From NCBI GenBank assembly GCA_947846985.1, contig CANTUZ010000009.1, positions 682,001-746,000 of the forward strand: a stretch of 64,000 nucleotides of DNA, written 5' to 3'. Numbering within the stretch: position 1 is the first letter of the stretch; every line of letters starts with the position of its first letter. Both the position numbers and the translations under genes were made by a program. Positions 34,371 to 45,396 of this stretch are shown here, one piece after another. The notes under the pieces are model-generated. The model saw only the letters and a program-made list of their open reading frames with translations. It searched no databases and was not told where the DNA came from. The stretch is from Fratercula arctica. Lineage: Eukaryota > Chordata > Aves > Charadriiformes > Alcidae.

Positions 34371-34860
34371 CAGCGACCACTGGCACGCTACAATTTCTTT
34401 TGGCTTGGCTTTGGGGGGGTGATGCATAAGGTGAATGAGATGAGAACAGAGAGAAATTAAGGCATTTGGGAACGGGCACACATTATGAGGAGATCTCAGC
34501 CGAGCAAAGCTGCGGTGCCCGGAGCCCGGGGCTGCTGCTCCTTCGCCTCTGCAGGGGGGAGACAGGGAGGGGAGGGCTGAGCAACGCTTCTAAACACTGC
34601 CTTTAGGTATCGCCCTAAAACCTAATTTATTACCAGTGAAGTCATCTGTAAACAGCAGCAGCAGCTTCATTCCCCATGTATTGCCCCTTTCAGTCAGAAA
34701 AGCCCATCCTTCAGCAGCAAACTTACTTAAAATATTTCCCTGTAACTCTAAATATTGCCATCTGCTCTTTCTGCCAGTCCCGCTGCCCTTGAGTAATTAA
34801 TCCCCGTCTCTCCATCCTTTCTGCCAAGCAGGAACTACAAATCATCCCGTCCCCTTCCTC
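34371..34860. other. AT-leaning segment, candidate conserved non-coding element
   Basis: Lower GC than its neighbours, with AT-rich parts near 34,390-34,470 and 34,600-34,800. No coding or repeat identity. Confidence 0.28.
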
Positions 34861-34889
34861 CGTGCCCCAGCGGCACTGAGCCTTGCTCC

Positions 34890-34924
34890 GCCACCCACCA
34901 CCCACCACCCACCACCCACCACCC
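34890..34924. repeat. (CCACCCA)n short tandem repeat
   Basis: About five units of a 7-bp CCACCCA repeat. Confidence 0.9.
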
Positions 34925-34980
34925 TGCCCGAGCCTGGCTGCCAGCCCCGCGTCCCTCCTGCTCCCCTCTGACTGCACTGC

Positions 34981-35057
34981 CTCCCTCTCCATCTCCTCCT
35001 CTTCCTCCTCCTCCCCCTCCTCCTCCTCCTCCTCCTCTTCCTCCTCCTCCTCCTCCT
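34981..35057. repeat. Polypyrimidine (TCC)n tract
   Basis: Nearly pure C/T strand of TCC/CTC units with occasional TTCC interruptions. The minus-strand frame encodes a Glu run and is not a gene. Such homopurine-homopyrimidine tracts can form triplex DNA. Confidence 0.93.
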
Positions 35058-35270
35058 CGCTTACACCAGGGCAGCCTTGTCCCTGCCTCACGAATTAGCA
35101 ACACGCCTCGGCACAGCACGTCCCCACGCTGCCACGCTCACGGAGTGACCCTCTGTAACAGCATCTGGATGAGCCTTCAAGATCATTTCAATGCCTTGCG
35201 CTGAAGTGCTGATGTCCTTTGTCACATAAGGTGACCTTGCAAAGGATTTGTAAAGACTGTATGTATAGTC

Positions 35271-35318
35271 TTTTTTTAAAAAAAAATAAATATATATATA
35301 TATACATGTGTGTGTATT
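35271..35318. repeat. T/A run with (TA)n and (TG)n
   Basis: A short T run passes into an A run, then a TA dinucleotide stretch and a TG stretch. Confidence 0.85.
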
Positions 35319-36060
35319 TTTGTCTTTCCACACCCCCCGGGCAGCACAGAGCCAGCCGGGACGGGCAGCAGGAGGGGCAGGGAGCCCAGGGAGCCAAGGG
35401 GCATCTCTCAGACAAGTTTTAAGAAGAAGAGCAGGATTTGGAAGAGGCAAAGAGAGCCCGTAGCCATCCCAGGACACGTGGCCGCACCGCAGCTCCGCTC
35501 CCTGCAGTGAAGGGGTGCGCAGGTACGCGTGTGCCGTCCGGAGGATGCTGCAAAGAGCATTGCCTCCCCTCTCCCTCCTCCCCCCGCGCTGCCAAGCACG
35601 AGGCCACGTCTCCCCAGGACACGCAGGCTCTGCCCAGGCCGTGGGCCAGCGCTGAAGGGCTTGTTTGGAAGTGCAAATGCTGGGGAGAGAAGAAAAGGGA
35701 CAAAAGGGGCATTTGCAGCTCACCCACCTTGACAGTCTTCCCCTAGTGCGTAACTACCATTGGCACCGTCACCCCAGCGCACAATACAAACAAGTGACGG
35801 TCATTTTGTCCCCAAAACCATTGGACGCCCATCGCGACCGCGCCGTGGCTGCGCCTGCCCGCTGCCTCCTGCTAACGACTGGCAAAAATCAGACCTCGCA
35901 GTGTTAGAACCTCTTTTGTCTACCTCGCGCTCCTGGGGGAGACGGGCTCGGGATGAATAAAGCTATTAACTGCACACGACAATATGGAAATTCACTGCCG
36001 TGGGCACCGCGGCCGCAGATGCCCCAGATACGGCTGTTGCCGGCTGCGGCTGTACAAAGA
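35319..36060. other. Unique DNA, nothing recognised
   Basis: GC-rich to about 35,740, then balanced. Not-I-like GCGGCCGC word near 36,009-36,016. No gene or repeat family. Confidence 0.4.
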
Positions 36061-36140
36061 TCTCGGTGGACAGCCATGAGTATTTTTATATGAGTGTGAC
36101 ATCATGCGCAAAAGTGTCACATTGTTTTATGTCACACAGG
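36061..36140. promoter_or_regulatory. Candidate T-box-type inverted half-site pair
   Basis: GTGTGACAT at 36,094-36,102 and its perfect reverse complement ATGTCACAC at 36,129-36,137 are separated by 26 bases, with a third related word GTGTCACAT at 36,114-36,122. T-box proteins recognise GTGTGA-type half-sites, often paired. The AT-rich setting is enhancer-like. Binding is untested. Confidence 0.3.
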
Positions 36141-36535
36141 CGGCCAGGAACGAGCCCCCACGCCTGCCACGGGGAAGCGGCAATCTGCTGCTGCAGCCCG
36201 GCCAGAAGGAACGATCACAAACGAGCCCAGGCAGCTGCAAACAGCCCCTCGGGGCCGTCGGGCCGAGGGCACTTGGTGGGCAGTTTCTTTCCAAAAATCT
36301 CCGCAACCCTCTCTTTCCTGGCAGCTGCCCGGGGGGTTGGGGACCAGCTCCAAGACCCTCTGGGTGAGGCATTCGCCAGCCGGTGCTGAGCCCCGAGAGC
36401 TTCACGCCGGGTCTGCTCCCTCCCATCCTCCTCCTCACCCGGCGTGGGGCCAGCCCAGCCCCGCCAAGGCAGCCCCTCATTAAAATCAGAACCTCAAAAC
36501 CAGAATCAGAGGGAGCAACAGGGGCAGAGTAAGCC
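36141..36535. other. GC-rich unique DNA, nothing recognised
   Basis: No repeat or coding identity. Composition becomes AT-richer after about 36,480. Confidence 0.4.
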
Positions 36536-36770
36536 AGAAAGCCCCTCAAAAATATAGGAACTAACCGTCCATTAATTGTCTTGGGGGGAAAAAGGCAACT
36601 ACCTCATTTTTGGCTGAGCTCTGTTTCTAACCGCACAATTTCTTGTACGTCACAGGCCTTTTCTCCTTGTTACGCTGAGTTTGTTTTCCAATTTGTTTGC
36701 TCTAAAGCCTCTCTTTGTGTTTTCATTTGAATTTTCACCTTCACTGCTTTCCTGAGCAAAAACCCATCGG
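36536..36770. other. AT-rich island, candidate conserved non-coding element
   Basis: T-rich plus strand with ATTAATTG at about 36,571. Bounded by GC-rich DNA. No repeat identity. Confidence 0.32.
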
Positions 36771-38599
36771 GTGAGGAGGGAGCTGAGAGATGCTGCTCGT
36801 GCAGGCGGGGGTGCGACCGCCGTGCCCAGCACTGGATTGAGCAGCTTCCGTCGAAGCTCCTGGCTCTGAGATCACATTCCCGACGGGAGGAGTATCCCAG
36901 CACCCAGGGCATCTCCTTCCCTGCGGCCAAGTCTGGATGCAATGAAGGGCAGCACCTCTGCCCCCCGGCTCGCTCCCCGGCGCGGGCAGGACCGCGGTGC
37001 CCGCGGCAGGACGGGCTGACTGCGGGCGGGAGGCTCGTTCCCGGTGCGGGGGGTGCCCACAGCCCCTGAGGCCGGCGCCCGAGCCCTGCGCAGGCGGGGG
37101 CAGCCTCAAACACCAGAGACGACTGGGTTTCCAATGTGCTTGTTCAAGGCTTTGTGGCCTAAAATGTGTGCCAGCCACACTCTGGATTCTGAAAAATGAT
37201 GTGATTTGTGCAAACAGCACAAACCGAGCTTGCCAAGGTCCTTTCCCCCTCATTCTCCCAGCGCTGGGGCTGTGCTCTGTACCCTCCCCAGGGACGGTGA
37301 CCTCTGGGGCCATTGAGACGTTCGGTCTTCACTGACTTGCGAGTGACACCGGCGCACAGCCCCCGCCAGCGCCGGCACCCCGAGCAGGTGAAGCCCGGCA
37401 CCCTGCGACGTGCTCCCCGGCTTGGCAGGACGGCGCGTTGTCACCTCCCGGTTCACAGACACGAGCCGCCCCGGCATCCCCTGCCCGCCTCGCCAGGAGC
37501 CCTCCCTGCTCCTGCCCCCTCCGCCGGGAAGACACCCGCAGAAATAGCGATGCTTCTGACCTTTGCCGTTTGCACATTCCATCTATTCAATTTAGCCCAT
37601 CTGTATTTTTTTCTTCATGGTTTGCAAGTAAATTATAGGTGTACTTTGCTGAAGGGACCAGTTATCTCAGCTTCTGTCTGTTCCGCAGTACAGAAACCAT
37701 ACTGCCACAAGATTTTGGCGTTATGCTGAGCTCTGCAGAAGCAGCGGGTTGCTCTCGGGGAGGGAGGCGGGCCCAGGCCGGGCTCCCCTGGGTTGCAGGG
37801 GACATTGGCACCAAACGGGATTCAGACAGGCAGGAATCCATGTAAATGGAATGGCATTAATGTAAAATGGCAGGAGATTCATAGGAAGATGCTGTCAAAA
37901 GTGGTAATTGGAAAAACACACATGCAGAAGAAACAAGAAACCCTAACAAACCCCTGCATTCCAACGCCACCTCCACGCTCGTGTCGGCTTTGGGTACCAG
38001 GTTCCCACAGGGCTCCATCCCGGCAAGCGCCTTTGCAAGATCAGGACACGTGGGGACGATGGGATGAACACGTGCCGTTTGTCAGATGCCGGAACAGCCC
38101 CGCGGACACACCTGCCCGCGAGGGAGGCACCGTCGCTGAAGGCCGCTTGTGCAGCGTCAGCCTTGCTTTTGGCAAGTTTGCTCTTGAGGAGAAGGACTAG
38201 ACGGGCCCACACGTGCCACCCGGCGATGCCACCAGCATGGTCACAGCAGCTCGGACCAGAGGACCCCCAGTCCCTGCCCTGGGGACGGACACAGAAGCAG
38301 ACGGGACGTGCTGTGCTGCCTGCCTACAGAAGCAGTTTCTGTAAAATAAAAGATAATTACATAAAGGATGCAACAAGTTGGCGTCCCCGCTGCTCCCTGG
38401 GTGCGCTCGCAGGGCAGGGGCAGCCCCGGCACGGGCGGCGAGCGGCAGCGGGGCAGCTGGAGGGGTGAACTGGGGCTCCAGGTCAGCTTGGGGAGAGGCT
38501 TTTGCCTCCGCACGGCCTCCCAGGGCGGGATGCTGGAAGGCTGCGCCCGGCCTCGGCCCCTGCATCGCCAACGGGGAGGTGAAAATACTGGGCAGGCTG
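36771..38599. other. Mixed unique DNA with a CpG-rich patch, no gene recognised
   Basis: CpG-dense at roughly 36,960-37,100, AT-richer at 37,540-37,740 and 37,830-37,940. Minus and plus frames of 100-190 codons overlap. No domain or splice pattern recognised. Confidence 0.42.
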
Positions 38600-38965
38600 C
38601 AAAAAGAGACAGAAGTTGTTTGGAAGCCGGAGAAGTCACCTTGCAGTGGGAGTGCCGAAGAGCTCAGCCTCTCCAACACAGCAGAAAGAAGAGTGAGAGG
38701 TGACATGATTATCATCAGTAAGTGCCTTCACAGAGAGAAAATACCAGCTACTAAAGGGCTCTTCAATCAAGTGAAGAAAAGCAGCACAAGAACCAGCCTC
38801 TGGAAGCTGAAAGCAGACAAATCTGAATTAGAAACAAGACGCGTTTTTTAAAAATAAGGGCGATTAAGTGGAGGAATAAACTGCCCCAGGAGGTGGTGGA
38901 TCCCGCAGCTCATGGTGCCCCCAAATCAAGACCAGGACCGCTCCGGATGCTGCCTCCAGACAACA
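38600..38965 (+). mobile_element. Ancient CR1-type LINE 3'-end fragment (sense)
   Basis: From about 38,655 the order of words follows the 3' part of old amniote CR1 elements: 'gacatgattatcatcagtaa', 'ctactaaagggctcttcaat', 'ctggaagctgaaagcagac', 'gaattagaaacaagacgcg', then 'caggaggtggtggatcccg' and 'aaatcaagaccaggac'. In translation this covers the end of the reverse-transcriptase ORF (TKGLFNQ, SLWKLKADKSELETRR). Divergence is high, frames are broken, and the extreme 3' end is not recognisable. The match is from memory of the family and the 5' limit is approximate. Confidence 0.78.
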
Positions 38966-39540
38966 TCCCCGATCTGGCTCCGTGCTGCCACTCGCACCCA
39001 CAGCCCCGGGGAGGTGACACAGGTCCGGGCGCTCAGCCTCCGGCCAGAAAGATGACGGGGACACACGCCACGGGGGTGCTCCACTGGCCCAGCATACGTA
39101 TGCGTGCTGGACACCTCCCCGCAGGTCATCCCCGGTTTCAAATATTCTGATTTGCACCGTGCCTCTGAACGAAGTTCCAGCGTGACCACCGCCGGCACGG
39201 GGCACACGCGGCTGCCGTGTGAAGGAAACACGAGACGGGTGTGGAGGAAGGAATGGCGGGACAGGGGCTGAGTGCGGGGCCAAGGGAGGAGGCTGGTGGG
39301 ACGGGGGCACCCGACCAGACCCCGCGACCAGCGCCGGAGCCACCCTCGCCTCTGCTGCAGGGGCCAGTGAAGAGGTGGCCTTCTGGTACCAACCCACCCT
39401 CCACCACCGATTTCCACATACGCAGATCTTTAAACAAAGGCAAACGATGCAATACGCTGTACGTTTTCCCTTTGGAGACAGCTCTCCTCACCCGGCGGGG
39501 CGGTGGCACGCAGCGCCCGCACGAGCTTTGCCGCGAGGAA
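38966..39540. other. GC-rich unique DNA, no gene recognised
   Basis: Frames of 120-177 codons on both strands overlap. No domain recognised. Confidence 0.42.
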
Positions 39541-40080
39541 GGGTATTCCGCTCACAGCATTCGGGAGAGGAGGCAGGAATAAATAGGAATAGTTTGTAAA
39601 ATGGATGCGAATCCGGCAGTTGGTGTGAAGGCATTCCTGGTGGTTTAAAATGCAAATACCCCAGCCGAGAAGACACAGATCTGAGAAAGCGTTAATGTGA
39701 GCAGCTCGGAGGCAGCAGCTGGGAGCATCACTGGAGGATGCCGTAGCCATGGCAACGGGAGGGAACACGCTACCACACAAATCAAGGACACAATTTTATT
39801 GTCCAAGCGCCGAGTATTTTAGACCAGTTTCTAGGGACTGTGTGTTAATAACGGTTGCATCCTATTTATCGTGGGCCTTTATTGTCTCTGTAATGAGCTC
39901 TCCAGGAAAACCTGGAGAGCGTTTCCTCAGAGGCTGAACGCCAGAAATGCAACTCCAAGTTAAGTGGTTTGCTTCGCTGGCAATTCCCTGCCATGCCCAC
40001 ATGCTTTGAAATACAGAGCAGGCTGATTAACAATTAATAACAGGACAGTTGCAAACAACATATTATGCCCCATTTTGTGC
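39541..40080. other. AT-rich island, candidate conserved non-coding element
   Basis: AT-rich block, strongest at 39,770-39,910 and 39,990-40,075, including TTAACAATTAATAACA near 40,026. No repeat identity. Confidence 0.34.
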
Positions 40081-40336
40081 CACTTGGCTCCGAAGGCACC
40101 CGCAGCTTTCTCTTTTGTGGGCGCCGCCGGCAGCGCAGGAGGGCGAGCAGCGGCAGCCGGGAGCCTCACCCCAGCACTTCACCCCACCTGCGCTTCCCAG
40201 CAAACCTTCAGCTGGTTCCCAGAGCCTCCGCTGGTGTTTGCCGAGGGAGCGGTGCTGGAGCAGCCCGGGGGTGCCCTGCCCGATGCCCGGGAGCTGCACA
40301 CTCCAGCACTCTGGGCAAGAATCAGCTCAGGTACAA

Positions 40337-40366
40337 TGACGATGATGATGATGATGAATGATGGGG
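40337..40366. repeat. (GAT)n microsatellite at a CR1 boundary
   Basis: About six imperfect GAT/ATG units directly abut the 5' edge of the sense CR1 fragment that follows. Confidence 0.85.
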
Positions 40367-40517
40367 CACGGCCATCCCTGGAGGGATTTAAAAGCCGGGC
40401 AGACGTGGTGCTGAGGGACATGGGTTAGTGGTGGTTTTGGCAGTGTTGGGTCGATGGTTGGACTCGATGATCTGAAAGGTCCCTTCCAACATAGACCATT
40501 CTATGACTCTACGATTT
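40367..40517 (+). mobile_element. CR1 LINE 3' end (sense)
   Basis: Reads in CR1 sense: 'ccatccctggagggattta', 'gtggtgctgagggacatgg', 'gttggactcgatgatct', 'ggtcccttccaac'. It closes with the octamer-type 3' tail ATTCTATG-ACTCTACG-ATT at about 40,498-40,516. It is 5'-truncated to ~150 bp, as most bird CR1 copies are, and keeps no coding part. Its sequence is a different subfamily from the antisense copies elsewhere in the window. Confidence 0.93.
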
Positions 40518-41340
40518 ATGGCTGCGCACACAAAGCCACCCACCGCACCTCAAGGATAACGCCAGAACCATGTGAGTAAAGCCTGGAGTTACTTTCCTAC
40601 TTACAAATACAGCAAAAACTTATTACTGTGCTGTTAAATTATAGATGGAATCCAGCAAGGTTTGCCTCCAACGAACGCAATCCCCCATCCCTTCTGCATC
40701 GCACTGGCCACCGTTGCTGAAACCTGCCGTGAAACCAGGGACCTCCAACGTGACCATCTCCTGAGAGCCCAGACACAGCCACATACCCACCAGCGCTGAG
40801 GAGCCCTGAGCGTCTGCCTCAAGGAAACGCTCGTGCTGCTATTCACCGTCACTTATTTGAGTTAGCGCCCCATTTCTAGGGGGTCATTTTGGTCGGAGGA
40901 ACACCCTCAGACTTTTCAGCCTTTCAGCAGGAGTGTAAACGTCACCCTGGAGCGCTGAACGTTGCCCAGGCGTGGCTGGAGACGGGATGCTGGTTGATGG
41001 TTGGGGTTATCGGTTTTTCCCCCCCTGGATCCATCACTCCCGACACCTTCCCAGGCTGAGCTGGAGATGCTTTCACCCCATTTTAGCTTAAATCCCGGTG
41101 GTAGTTGCAGCCCCGAGGGAGAGGGATCAGCTCAGCCAACCTGCCGCCAGCAGGCGCTTCCAAGCCCTGTTTTGCTTTACCTCCATCCCCACCATCCCGA
41201 CCCGCTCTTCATCCCAGCAACTGCCACGTTTCTCTACGACTTTCGCCGGCTGCAGAAGGTTTGGTTTTGCCCTCAGCACGCTGTCACCCCTCCGCGGCGT
41301 TGCCAGCTTTCCGCCCCACGACCAACCCCAACCGACTGTG
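40518..41340. other. Unique DNA, nothing recognised
   Basis: AT-rich to about 40,650, then mixed to GC-rich. No gene or repeat family. Confidence 0.4.
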
Positions 41341-41660
41341 GTAAGCAGCTCGGCCGTTCAAACGCATGGAAAATTTTTCTTTTTTTTTTTTTTAACCAAC
41401 AAACACAGTCACTAAACCCCCTTTTCTGCTTAATGCAGTTTTGCATCAAAGCACCTACGAGGCAATTCATTTATACCAGGCGAACTTCTAAGGCTTGAAT
41501 TTTCCCTGACGGCACTGCTGGAAGGCTACAAGACCCCAGCAGGTCAACAAGTTGAAAGCAGTATTTCATCTGGCAATTTATTCAAATAAACCTTTCAAAA
41601 ACATGAAATAAACTGTAAAGACGGAGACTGTCAAATCGACGGCACTCGCTGAGCTCCTGA
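41341..41660. other. AT-rich segment, candidate conserved non-coding element
   Basis: Includes a T run near 41,380-41,392 and AT-rich unique sequence to about 41,640. No coding identity. Confidence 0.28.
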
Positions 41661-42780
41661 GCAGAATGACCAAGCATGAGGAGCCGCGGTGGCAGCCTGG
41701 GGGGCACGGAAGGCCATGGCCCAGCCAGCCCCGCTTCTCCCGCAAGCTCCGTGGGGCGGGAGGATTAACCAGCCGGAGCGCGCCGAGCACCCAGGTGCAA
41801 CAGGCTTAAAGATGAAGAAGTGTTTTCATTAATTACCATCATTGTCGTCATCACAGCACTGATGTTCTTCCTGCTATTCCCATCCAAAGCCACGGTCAGA
41901 AAAAGGGGAAGCCGCGTCCTTTGCCACACCGGGAAGGTTTTCCCTCAGCTCTCCCGCGATGGTCCCCTGGGGTGCCCGCTCCCCCTGCCGACGCTGCGCC
42001 CCCTGCTCCCAGCCGCCTCAGGCGTACCTGCCGCCGGCCGGCCACACGTCCGTACGCCTGCACTGCGCATTGACCTAAACCAACACTCTCGCTCCATCGT
42101 TTATGGGGGTGGGATGGGACAGACCCGTGGGGTCTGGAGCAGGGTGGGTCGGGGACCCCCCGCAGAGGTCTGGGGACAGGATGGAGCCCCACTCCCGGCT
42201 CCAGGCACAGGAGGTGCTGCCGCAGCCCCTGTAACAGGGCAAAACCATGGGCTTTCTCTCTCTGTTAGCCCAGGACAGAAAGGGGCACCCACCGGCTGTG
42301 ACGCGTGTTGGGGTCTGAGCCCCCGGGAGCGGCGCTGGGGGCTGCAAGGGGACGTGCAGGACGAGGACTCGCTCTGCCCCGGCTCACGCCACAGGGATGG
42401 GCACCACCTGGATGCCCGAGACACAAACTGACCGACTCGTGCGGAAAGTCACCAGCTGCCACCAGCTGCTCCTTGGTACAGGGTGGGGTTTTTTTTAAAG
42501 AAGGCCACGGACCCCCCAGGCTGGAGCTCAGCCACGACCACGCAGCCCCTGGGCTGGGAGACGGTGAGAGCAACCGAGGGGAACTCCAGCGCAAATAGAG
42601 GTTTTCCTGCCATTGTTTGTCGGGGGGAGAGGAGCTGGAGCAAGCGGCCGTGCGTGCTTTGGGTGAAGAAAAGCCCCTTTGTGCCGCGCACATGGTGGGC
42701 ATTGTTCGCTGGCCGCTCGCCCTCGCACCGGGGCTGCCAAGGGCAGCGGGAGCCTGAGTCATCGGTCACGTAAGAGCTGC
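41661..42780. other. Mostly GC-rich unique DNA, no gene recognised
   Basis: An AT-rich interval at 41,815-41,890 yields a hydrophobic N-terminal peptide in a 203-codon frame that continues into GC-rich low-complexity sequence. I do not accept it as a membrane protein. Several opposing frames overlap. Confidence 0.42.
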
Positions 42781-43080
42781 CTCCATTTGTGCCGTTTACT
42801 TCTCCTTTCTAACATTCCACAATTAGGCTCGGCTCCCTCACTAATTCCTTCTTCCTCTTCACTCTGTTACACTGAGGAAGAGAAGAAATGATGGAGACTT
42901 ACTAATAACACACATCAAATCATTAGCACTTACATTGGATCCGTTGTGTACTCCAAAAATCTCAGCCTCATCCAAAGCTGGCAGAGGGAAACGGTTTTGC
43001 TAAAACCAGCAAAGGCTGAGCCGGACTGGGCTCCTGCTTAACCATAAATCCTGAAATTTGGAGGAAAAGAGAGCAGGCAG
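42781..43080. other. AT-leaning segment, candidate conserved non-coding element
   Basis: Contains a pyrimidine-rich stretch and then AT-rich DNA with ACACATCAAATCATTAG near 42,909. No coding or repeat identity. Confidence 0.3.
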
Positions 43081-44137
43081 TTCTGTGTTTCTGCTTGTGA
43101 TGTATCCCTCCCTCAGCACAAGTAACTCTACCAACGGGCAGACGCTTGGGGCCCTCCCCGGTCACCCCGATGGACACACGGTGCCACCGTGGAGGCGCAG
43201 AGCCGTGGCCGGCGGCAGCGCTGCCTGTCGGACCAGCAGCTCCGCGGCCCACGGCGCTGGGAAGAGAACGGGCTGCTCAGGGAAAACCAGGAGACAAAGG
43301 TTACTCCAGCAGCTGATGCGCCAATGGCTGCTGTGAAGATTAAAGACCTGGCAGGATCTGTGGTCTTTGCTCTTCCTTCATGGATCCCATAAAATTAAAA
43401 GCCGTTTAGAAAATCCTAGAATTATCGTGCCTTAGCCCTGGATCCCACCGTGCACATTTCATGGCCCTGACCCATTTCTGCAGCATCTGGCTGAGGCTGA
43501 AAAGGGGCTTTAGGACCTGCATCCCCGTTCCCCTCCAGAGGGGAGACCGTCTCCCTCCTCCATCCCCCCCTCGCAGGGGGGATCAGCACCCACCTCCCCA
43601 TGGCGGGTCCCTTGGCACCCTCCCTCCACACCGCCGCTGCTCCCACCCTGCCACGGCACGGCTTCACTGCGCCGGGCAAGTCACTCCGGTGATGCCCATT
43701 AGCTCTAATGGGAAGCTACACTGCCGTTACTCCCCATCAGGGCTCAGATAACGCGGTTACCTCTGCGTTACACGGCAACCTCCCCGCCAGCTAAATGGAC
43801 CATCAGGGGCACGAGCCACAGCTTAATTCTCCTTGATACAGGAACCAAATTGGTCCCTGCCGTGGACTGCCGAAGAAGTTCATTAAAGCAGGATGACGCC
43901 AGACGTGCGCTGGGCATCATCCTCCATCCCGCAGCCCCCCCACTGCCCCGAAGCACAGAGAGACGTCCCGAGCCAAGAGCTGGGGCAGCCCAGCAACAGC
44001 CTCATCCCCCATCGCTCCAGTGGGACCCTGCAGGGTTTGACATCTTGAAAAATGTTAAGTCTCTGGGCTTGTAAGAATCCTCTGGTCAGCGAGAGGGAGG
44101 GATGCGGGGGGGCAGCCGTGTAGGAAGCACCCTTCCC
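43081..44137. other. Mixed unique DNA, nothing recognised
   Basis: GC-rich with balanced intervals near 43,300-43,450 and 43,690-43,870. No domain, known repeat or splice pattern. Confidence 0.42.
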
Positions 44138-44176
44138 ACTCCAGCATCCCGCTCCAGCATCCCATTCCAGCATCCC
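44138..44176. repeat. 13-bp tandem repeat, 3 units
   Basis: Three units of a CTCCAGCATCCC-type word begin at 44,138, 44,151 and 44,164, differing by one or two bases. Confidence 0.9.
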
Positions 44177-44210
44177 GCTCTGCCTGACCAGTTACTGCCC
44201 ACTGTCCAGG

Positions 44211-44735
44211 CAGAAGGTAGGAGGACTCCTTGTTCATTTACTTCTCACGTTATTCACATTCACTCCAAGTTAATTCAGCGTGCCTACGGGGTCATGAAAG
44301 GATTTCCACATTTACCTCCCCTTGCAAATTCAGGATAAACTACAACTTGTTGTCAGGCCGCAGGGGGAGGGAGCCGCTTTTCATCCCCCGGCACCCAGCC
44401 CGACCTGCTCTCTGGAGCGGTTTGCAAGGCTGAACTCCTGATCCTCCCCAAACATCTTCGATTCTGAACAGAAACTTGATTGTTTCTGGGTCTACTTTGA
44501 TGTTATGTTTTCATAATGAAGCCATTTGCAGCATGAGAATTAGGATTGTGTAATGATTTATACTGGAGATAACGGCTTTGCAGGAGCTGCTGAGAGCTTT
44601 GACACCAGAGGAAACTTGCAACAGAGGATCCCAGTCTTGGGATTTATTTTTTTTTTTAAGTGTTAGTGTTTACTAAAAAAGAATTTGATTTCTAATTCCA
44701 GAAAAATACAGTAGCTGAAGAGATCTGCCAGTCTG
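44211..44735. other. AT-rich island, candidate conserved non-coding element
   Basis: AT-rich, especially 44,455-44,580, with TGTGTAATGATTTATA near 44,547 and a T run near 44,646-44,658. No repeat or coding identity. Confidence 0.36.
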
Positions 44736-45272
44736 ATTTGGGCTTGCAACAGCCCGGTGTGGCCTGGAGGCTGGCACTGCTGCTTGGCAGGCCGACCCGG
44801 CAGCCTGCTCCCCTCCGGCAGCCCGCGGGCGATGGGAAGCCATCCAGAGCGCAAACCCAGGGAATGTGTCATTCCTTCCCTCCAGACTCACTACCTTCAT
44901 CCCCAGGAACGGAACACACAGACACAGCCCCGTGCAGGAGATAAGGCTCCCGACTGCCTGGAGGCGCATCGGGCACTCACGGGCTGTCGCCAGCACTGAC
45001 GTCTGCGTGGTGATGGAGCTGCAGCCCCCCAGCCCCGCGCCGCCCAGCAGCCAGGGCAGGAGAGGGAGGAAGCCCAGGGAGACCCGCCTCGGCACGGCAC
45101 AGCCCCACGCTCCAGCCCCTCTGCAAGCGCTAAGGAAGTATTTTCACAACAAGGAGGTGGTGAAAATGATGCCTCTGCCCGTCCCGGCGGCGCCTGCCTG
45201 ACGCTCCCGGGTGTCACCCTGTGCCCAGCTGCTCGGGGTCACCGGCACAGGCACCGCGGCAGCTGCTGCCCG
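44736..45272. other. GC-rich unique DNA, nothing recognised
   Basis: Overlapping frames, no domain. A faint CR1-like word near 45,130-45,165 is too short to call. Confidence 0.4.
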
Positions 45273-45396
45273 AAAACCAAGAGCACACGTTGGGAAGCCA
45301 TTCCTGCGCTCTCACCGATCCGCATGAGCCCTGCAAAACCAAGAGCACACGTTGGGAAGCCATTCCTGCGCCCTCTCCAATCTGCACGAGCCCTGC
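45273..45396. repeat. 62-bp tandem duplication
   Basis: Two adjacent copies (45,273-45,334 and 45,335-45,396). The first ~36 bases, starting AAAACCAAGAGCACACGTTG, are almost identical and the remainder differs at a few sites. It is a local duplication. Confidence 0.93.

Noticed and set aside
34723..35091. Acidic poly-Glu protein on the minus strand
   Set aside because: The Glu run is the (TCC)n tract read in reverse; the remainder has no domain.
41820..42431. Membrane-protein-like frame with a hydrophobic start
   Set aside because: The hydrophobic part comes from a short T-rich interval and the rest is GC-rich low-complexity sequence; no known family.
45125..45200. Possible short CR1 3' fragment
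   Set aside because: Only a few words resemble CR1; not separable from chance by eye.
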